Under the pieces are notes generated by a model. That model was not told the origin of the DNA and did not search any database. It was given only the letters and a program-made list of their open reading frames with translations. From assembly GCA_002337215.1 (NCBI GenBank), contig DDFO01000058.1, forward strand, positions 53,700 through 62,012: a stretch of 8,313 nt of DNA. Reading direction: 5' to 3'. Shown in pieces: positions 5,127 to 8,313 of the stretch (position 1 is its first letter; each line of letters opens with the position of its first letter). Position numbers and translations under genes: made by a program. This DNA comes from Phycisphaerales bacterium UBA1926. Its GTDB lineage: Bacteria > Planctomycetota > Phycisphaerae > Phycisphaerales > UBA1924.

Positions 5127-6858
5127 GGACGAAGGGTACAAGATCCGCGAGGTCGAGCACGCTGTCGCCGGTCAGGTCGGCGACGAGATCGCCCGCGAGG
5201 AAGGCCGAGACAAACGCCTGCAGATCCGCGAGGTCGAAGACGCCGTTCCGGACGATGTCGGCCGGGTGATAGGCGGCGACGGTGTGGCGGGTGTCGATCG
5301 CGGGTGAGCCGAGATCGGTGACGGATCCGTCTGGCCAGACGACGCGGGCGGTGTCGATGGATGCGTTCGAGCCCAGACCGATGTGGACGAGCAGCTCGGG
5401 GTTGCCCAGATAGGTAGGCCCACCGTCGAGCGAGCGCATATGGGTGACGCCGCCCGCCTCGACCTCGACGACCGCGTGACGGCCTTCGGGCGGCAGGCAC
5501 GGGTGTGCGCTCGAATCGAGTTCGAACTGGACCCAGTGGTTCGTCGCCGCGGTCTCGTTGCGCCAGACCCGCATCGGGCTGTCCTTGGCGCTCATCGCGA
5601 GATCAAGGTCGCCGTCGCGGTCGAAGTCGAGGGTCACGAGCGTGCGCCCGAGGCCCTGAAACTGGACGCCGGCGGAGGGGGCGATGTCGGTGAAGCGGGG
5701 CACGCCGAGGACGGTCCCGGTGTTTTTCCAGAGTCTGGCGGGGACCCCGGGGTACTGGAACCAGCCCCCGGTTGCCGCCAGATCCTCGTCCCCGTCGTTG
5801 TCGAAGTCGCCGAAGACGGTGCCCCAGCCCCACCCGTTGGTGAAGACGCCGGCGGGGGTCGCTTCCTCGGTGAAAACCGGAGCGCCCGTTCCGGGGTCGA
5901 TGCCCTGGTTCAGGTAGAGCGTGTTGGTGGCATTGGCGAACTCGAAGAAGATGTTGGTCATGAACCAGTCGAGATCGCCGTCGTTGTCGGGGTCGCCGAT
6001 CGCGGCCCCCATCCCGTTTTGGTCGAACGTGATCCCGGCCGAGAGGGTCTCGTCGCGGAAGCGGGGGAGGCTGTCCGGGCCGGGCCCCTCGTTGATCAGG
6101 AGCCGGCTGGTGCCGAAGTCGGCGGTGATGAGCAGGTCGGTGAGGCGGTCGCCCGTAACATCGACCATGCGTGGGGTGTACCCGCGGAGTTCGGAGAAAT
6201 CGACGCCCATCGCATCGGTCGCGTCGGTGAACTGGGGCACGCCGGCGGCGTCGTTGCCAGTGTTGATCAATAGCCGGTTGCCGGTGTTGTTCTGGAACCA
6301 CGAGCAGATGAACAGGTCAAGGTCGCCGTCGTTGTCGATGTCGCCGAGCACGCTGCTCGTTCCGTCGGGTGTGGGCGAGAATGAGCGCACGCCCGCGGCC
6401 TGGGCGGCTTCCTCGAACGAACTCCCATGGTTGATAAGCAGCCGGTTGCCGGCGTTGGTCGCGGGTGAGCCGGCGGGGCCGAGCGAGACGATGTACAGGT
6501 CCGTGCGCCCGTCCCGGTTCACGTCGCCCGCGATGGCGGACATGCCGCGGTGGAGGTCGGCGACGCCCCAGTCGGCCGCGTGGTCGGTGAAGGTGCCGTC
6601 TTGGTTGTTGATGAAGAGCCGATCGGGCTGGGTGCCCCCGCCGAGGGCGAAGATGTCCGGCCAGCCGTCGGCGTCGAAATCTCCGACGCTGAGCCCGCCC
6701 GCCATCTGGTCGTGGGTGCCGGGGTAGCCGGGTGCGGGGGCGAAGGTGTGGGCGCAGCCGATGTCGGCGGCGCATTCGGTGAAGGCGGGTTGCTGGGCGC
6801 TTGTCGACGAAACCGCGAGACACGCAACCAATGCACTTAAACGAACAAAATTAGTCAC
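5098..6858 (-). CDS. Secreted FG-GAP/VCBS repeat protein with ASPIC/UnbV domain and dockerin-like C-terminus
   Basis: A 586-residue exported protein of the CRTAC1-like type. Residues 1-21 are a signal peptide with a likely cleavage after STSA. Seven calcium-loop motifs of the D-x-D-x-D-G-x-x-D kind follow at about 60-68, 112-120, 173-181, 233-241, 289-297, 351-359 and 411-419, as expected for a seven-bladed beta-propeller. The fourth (DVTGDRLTD) is degenerate. Residues about 442-530 fit the ASPIC/UnbV domain (WVQFELD, SLDGGPTYLGN, HIGLG, VVWPDGSVTDLG). Residues about 534-586 hold two EF-hand-like halves (NGVFDLADLQAFVSAF and DLTGDSVLDLADLVPFVHAL) and end in SPCG, resembling the GC-type dockerin-like tails of planctomycetes. 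The start is GTG, supported by GGAG 8 nt upstream and by the signal peptide. The role is probably extracellular or surface binding; the ligand is unknown. Confidence 0.93.
   Translation of the reverse strand: MTNFVRLSALVACLAVSSTSAQQPAFTECAADIGCAHTFAPAPGYPGTHDQMAGGLSVGDFDADGWPDIFALGGGTQPDRLFINNQDGTFTDHAADWGVADLHRGMSAIAGDVNRDGRTDLYIVSLGPAGSPATNAGNRLLINHGSSFEEAAQAAGVRSFSPTPDGTSSVLGDIDNDGDLDLFICSWFQNNTGNRLLINTGNDAAGVPQFTDATDAMGVDFSELRGYTPRMVDVTGDRLTDLLITADFGTSRLLINEGPGPDSLPRFRDETLSAGITFDQNGMGAAIGDPDNDGDLDWFMTNIFFEFANATNTLYLNQGIDPGTGAPVFTEEATPAGVFTNGWGWGTVFGDFDNDGDEDLAATGGWFQYPGVPARLWKNTGTVLGVPRFTDIAPSAGVQFQGLGRTLVTLDFDRDGDLDLAMSAKDSPMRVWRNETAATNHWVQFELDSSAHPCLPPEGRHAVVEVEAGGVTHMRSLDGGPTYLGNPELLVHIGLGSNASIDTARVVWPDGSVTDLGSPAIDTRHTVAAYHPADIVRNGVFDLADLQAFVSAFLAGDLVADLTGDSVLDLADLVPFVHALTGSPCG
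5133..5138 (-). promoter_or_regulatory. Candidate -10 box (TACCCT) for a leaderless methyltransferase mRNA
   Basis: Read on the minus strand, TACCCT ends 6 nt before the ATG at 5126. It lies inside the last codons of the FG-GAP gene. No Shine-Dalgarno precedes this ATG and no clear -35 is visible. Spacing is the same as for the transporter and gcvT boxes. It supports ATG 5126 over TTG 5141 as the start. Confidence 0.45.
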
Positions 6859-6866
6859 GATGAAAT

Positions 6867-6870
6867 CTCC
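6867..6870 (-). promoter_or_regulatory. Shine-Dalgarno (GGAG) before the FG-GAP gene
   Basis: GGAG on the minus strand is followed by 8 nt and then the GTG at 6858. This fixes the unusual GTG start, which also gives a complete signal peptide. It is one of three clear Shine-Dalgarno sites in the window. Confidence 0.65.
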
Positions 6871-6892
6871 GACTCACGCTCTGGGTATCGGC

Positions 6893-6901
6893 ACGATATC
6901 A
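6893..6901 (-). promoter_or_regulatory. Candidate extended -10 promoter for the FG-GAP gene
   Basis: On the minus strand the sequence TGATATCGT combines a TG-n extension with a TANNNT hexamer (TATCGT). It would start transcription near 6886 and give a leader of about 27 nt carrying the GGAG ribosome site. No good -35 is seen at 16-18 nt, which an extended -10 can tolerate. This is inferred by pattern only. Confidence 0.35.
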
Positions 6902-6958
6902 GAGGTCAGACGGTCGGCGGAGTGAAATCGCGATGTTTGGTCCGATATTGAAGTAGGG

Positions 6959-6990
6959 GGCTCCGAGTTCGTATCAGCACATCGGGAGCC
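6959..6990 (-). terminator. Hairpin downstream of the small gene, possible terminator
   Basis: GGCTCC (6959-6964) pairs with GGAGCC (6985-6990), and the stem extends inward by GA/TC across one bulged base, giving about 8 pairs around a loop of about 15 nt. It lies about 60-90 nt past the stop of the small gene at 7051, in the right place for a terminator of the ugd-small gene transcript. The bases that follow on the minus strand are CCCTACTTC, not a U-run, so a Rho-independent terminator is doubtful. A second small hairpin (ACGAC/GTCGT, 6992-7004) sits directly beside it. Confidence 0.3.
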
Positions 6991-7050
6991 AACGACCGCG
7001 TCGTGGTTTATGCCTAGGGGCGTGCACGAGAGTGTGTGCAATGATTGCGA

Positions 7051-7425
7051 TTAGACGGGCCAGGGCTCTTTGGTTTCGACAGATAGCCAGCATCCGTTCT
7101 CGAACTCGATCCAGCATGACCAGTCGTCATTGATCCGGCTACTGACCACGTCACTTTCCAGCAGTTCTGTCAGCGGAGTTGCATCGGTCCAGAATCTATC
7201 CAAGCCCGGTCGGAATTCGGCTCCGTGTTGCCCTGTTGAGACAGCATGCTCTAAGCCATTCTGTAGTACAACCTTGGACGATTGGTGAATCGTCGCCCTG
7301 CAATATTCGGGTGGATCAGACCTGTCCCGAAACGTCGCCTCGTACCAGTTGGCATAGATCGTCAGCGACTCGATGCGTTTGCCGATGAGTCGATCGAGCA
7401 GTTTCTGGTCGATGAGATTTTGCAT
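7051..7425 (-). CDS. Small protein of unknown function, coupled to the dehydrogenase gene
   Basis: A 124-residue soluble protein that I do not recognise. It has six tryptophans and a half-repeated look: an N-terminal stretch LIGKRIESLTIYANWYEATF (13-32) and a C-terminal stretch DDWSCWIEFENGCWLSVET (100-118), both plausible beta hairpins. No signal peptide or membrane helix is seen. The ATG is 3 nt after the TGA of the dehydrogenase gene (TGATGGATG), so translation is probably coupled and the two share a transcript. Counted over the gene, GC is about 53%, clearly lower than its neighbours, which may mean recent acquisition. Size and composition are reminiscent of small immunity-type proteins, but no toxin is adjacent and I do not claim this. 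Confidence 0.65.
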   Translation of the reverse strand: MQNLIDQKLLDRLIGKRIESLTIYANWYEATFRDRSDPPEYCRATIHQSSKVVLQNGLEHAVSTGQHGAEFRPGLDRFWTDATPLTELLESDVVSSRINDDWSCWIEFENGCWLSVETKEPWPV

Positions 7426-7428
7426 CCA

Positions 7429-8313
7429 TCACACCGGCTTCACAGCCGCACGTCCCACCGAGTAGTAGTGCCAGCCCATCTCGCCGAGGTGCTGGCGGCG
7501 GTAGAGGTTCCGGCCGTCGAAGATCGCCTTGCCGTTCATCGCCTCGCCCAGACGGGCGAAATCGGGGCTCTTGAATTCGTCCCAATCGGTCGAGATCACG
7601 AGGGCGTCGGCCCCCTGCGCGCACTCATACATATCCTCGATGAGTTCGATGGTGGGGGCTTCCTTGCTGACGTTTTCCATCGCGACGGGGTCGAAACCGC
7701 GGACTTTGCAGCCGTACCCGAGGGCCTTGCGGGCAAGGGTGAGGGCGGGAGACTCGCGGATGTCGTCGGTGCGGGGCTTGAAGGCGAGGCCCCAGAAGGC
7801 GAGGGTCTTGCCGGTGAGGCCCTGCTCGCCGCCGAAGTGGGCAACGAGCTTCTTGAAGAAGCGGTCGCGCTGGGCCTGGTTGGTGTCGTGCACGGCCTTG
7901 GAGACGAGCGTGGGGGTGCCGCTGGTTTCGCCCATCATGATGCAGGCGAGGGTGTCCTTGGGGAAGCACGAGCCGCCGTAGCCGACGCCGGGGTAGAGGA
8001 AGGAGTGGCCGATGCGTTTGTCGGAGCACATGCCTTCCCTCACGCGGTTGATGTTGGCGCCGTAGGCCTCGCAGAGGTTGGCCATCTCGTTGATGAAACT
8101 GATCTTGGTCGCCAGGAAGTTGTTGGACGCGTACTTGACCATCTCCGCGGACGGGATGTCCATGAGGAAGATCGGGTGCCCGTTGCGGACGAAGGGGTCG
8201 TAGAGGTCGCGGAATTGCTCACCGACGCGGTCGTTCTCGACACCCACGACGACGCGGTCGGGCTTGTTGAAGTCCGTGATCGCGTCGCCTTCTTTGAGGA
8301 ACTCGGGGTTGTC
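7429..8313 (-). CDS. ugd: UDP-glucose 6-dehydrogenase family protein, 5' end outside window
   Basis: The 294 C-terminal residues of a UDP-glucose/GDP-mannose dehydrogenase. The family is about 430-450 residues, so roughly the first 140-150, with the NAD-binding Rossmann domain, lie beyond the window edge. These enzymes oxidise the sugar C6 of a nucleotide sugar twice with NAD to give the uronic acid used for polysaccharides. The frame enters as NPEFLKEGDAITDF and PDRVVVG, hallmark sequences of the family. Then come AEMVKYASNNFLATKISFINE (56-76), with the family lysine, the catalytic cysteine motif YPGVGYGGSCFPKDT (107-121, Cys116), and the C-terminal nucleotide-sugar domain with FWGLAFKPRTDDIRESPAL (173-191). 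The overall pattern favours UDP-glucose over GDP-mannose as substrate, but this is inference. The GTG at 8247 is internal, not a start. The small gene follows after 3 nt. Confidence 0.92.
   Translation of the reverse strand, partial: DNPEFLKEGDAITDFNKPDRVVVGVENDRVGEQFRDLYDPFVRNGHPIFLMDIPSAEMVKYASNNFLATKISFINEMANLCEAYGANINRVREGMCSDKRIGHSFLYPGVGYGGSCFPKDTLACIMMGETSGTPTLVSKAVHDTNQAQRDRFFKKLVAHFGGEQGLTGKTLAFWGLAFKPRTDDIRESPALTLARKALGYGCKVRGFDPVAMENVSKEAPTIELIEDMYECAQGADALVISTDWDEFKSPDFARLGEAMNGKAIFDGRNLYRRQHLGEMGWHYYSVGRAAVKPV

Noticed and set aside
5383..6273. 296-codon + strand frame opposite the FG-GAP gene
   Set aside because: It is a regular shadow of the repeated Asp/Gly codons on the other strand, with no recognisable motifs and no ribosome site.
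7010..7054. 14-codon frame MPRGVHESVCNDCD as a micro-gene
   Set aside because: No ribosome site or TANNNT box precedes it and nothing else supports translation.

Overview
The window looks like a piece of the chromosome of a GC-rich planctomycete, most likely of the Phycisphaerae type. This is an inference from the roughly 65% GC coding DNA, GTG starts, weak Shine-Dalgarno use, and a secreted FG-GAP protein that ends in a dockerin-like tail of the kind common in that group. No 16S or other phylogenetic marker is present, so the placement is tentative.

Left part, + strand. About 350 bases hold no convincing gene. A run of four genes follows: an Nramp-superfamily-like membrane transporter (362-1711), a small DUF4286-type protein (1772-2098), a small DUF2007-like protein with a C-terminal membrane helix (2179-2553), and gcvT, the aminomethyltransferase of the glycine cleavage system (2590-3729). 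The first three are closely spaced and may be co-transcribed; gcvT appears to have its own promoter.

Middle and right part, - strand. Reading from the right, a UDP-glucose/GDP-mannose-type dehydrogenase enters from the window edge (7429-8313, 5' end missing). It is followed after 3 nt by a small, lower-GC gene of unknown function (7051-7425). After a 192-nt spacer with hairpins and a candidate promoter comes a secreted seven-repeat FG-GAP/ASPIC-UnbV protein with a dockerin-like end (5098-6858). Its 3' end overlaps a beta-class DNA methyltransferase gene (4326-5126), which is followed 8 nt later by a 190-residue membrane protein (3745-4317). That last gene converges on gcvT with only 15 nt between the stop codons.

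The genes do not form one obvious pathway: they cover metal transport, one-carbon metabolism, sugar-nucleotide oxidation, an extracellular protein and DNA methylation. I see no defence island, CRISPR array, insertion sequence, tRNA or rRNA. The most interesting signal is in gene starts. Four of the eight visible starts carry a -10-like TANNNT hexamer ending exactly 5-6 nt before the start codon and have no good Shine-Dalgarno. Three others have a Shine-Dalgarno and lack the hexamer, and the eighth is coupled to the gene before it. This suggests widespread leaderless transcription. It also settles two start choices, and in two cases it places a promoter inside the end of the preceding gene.
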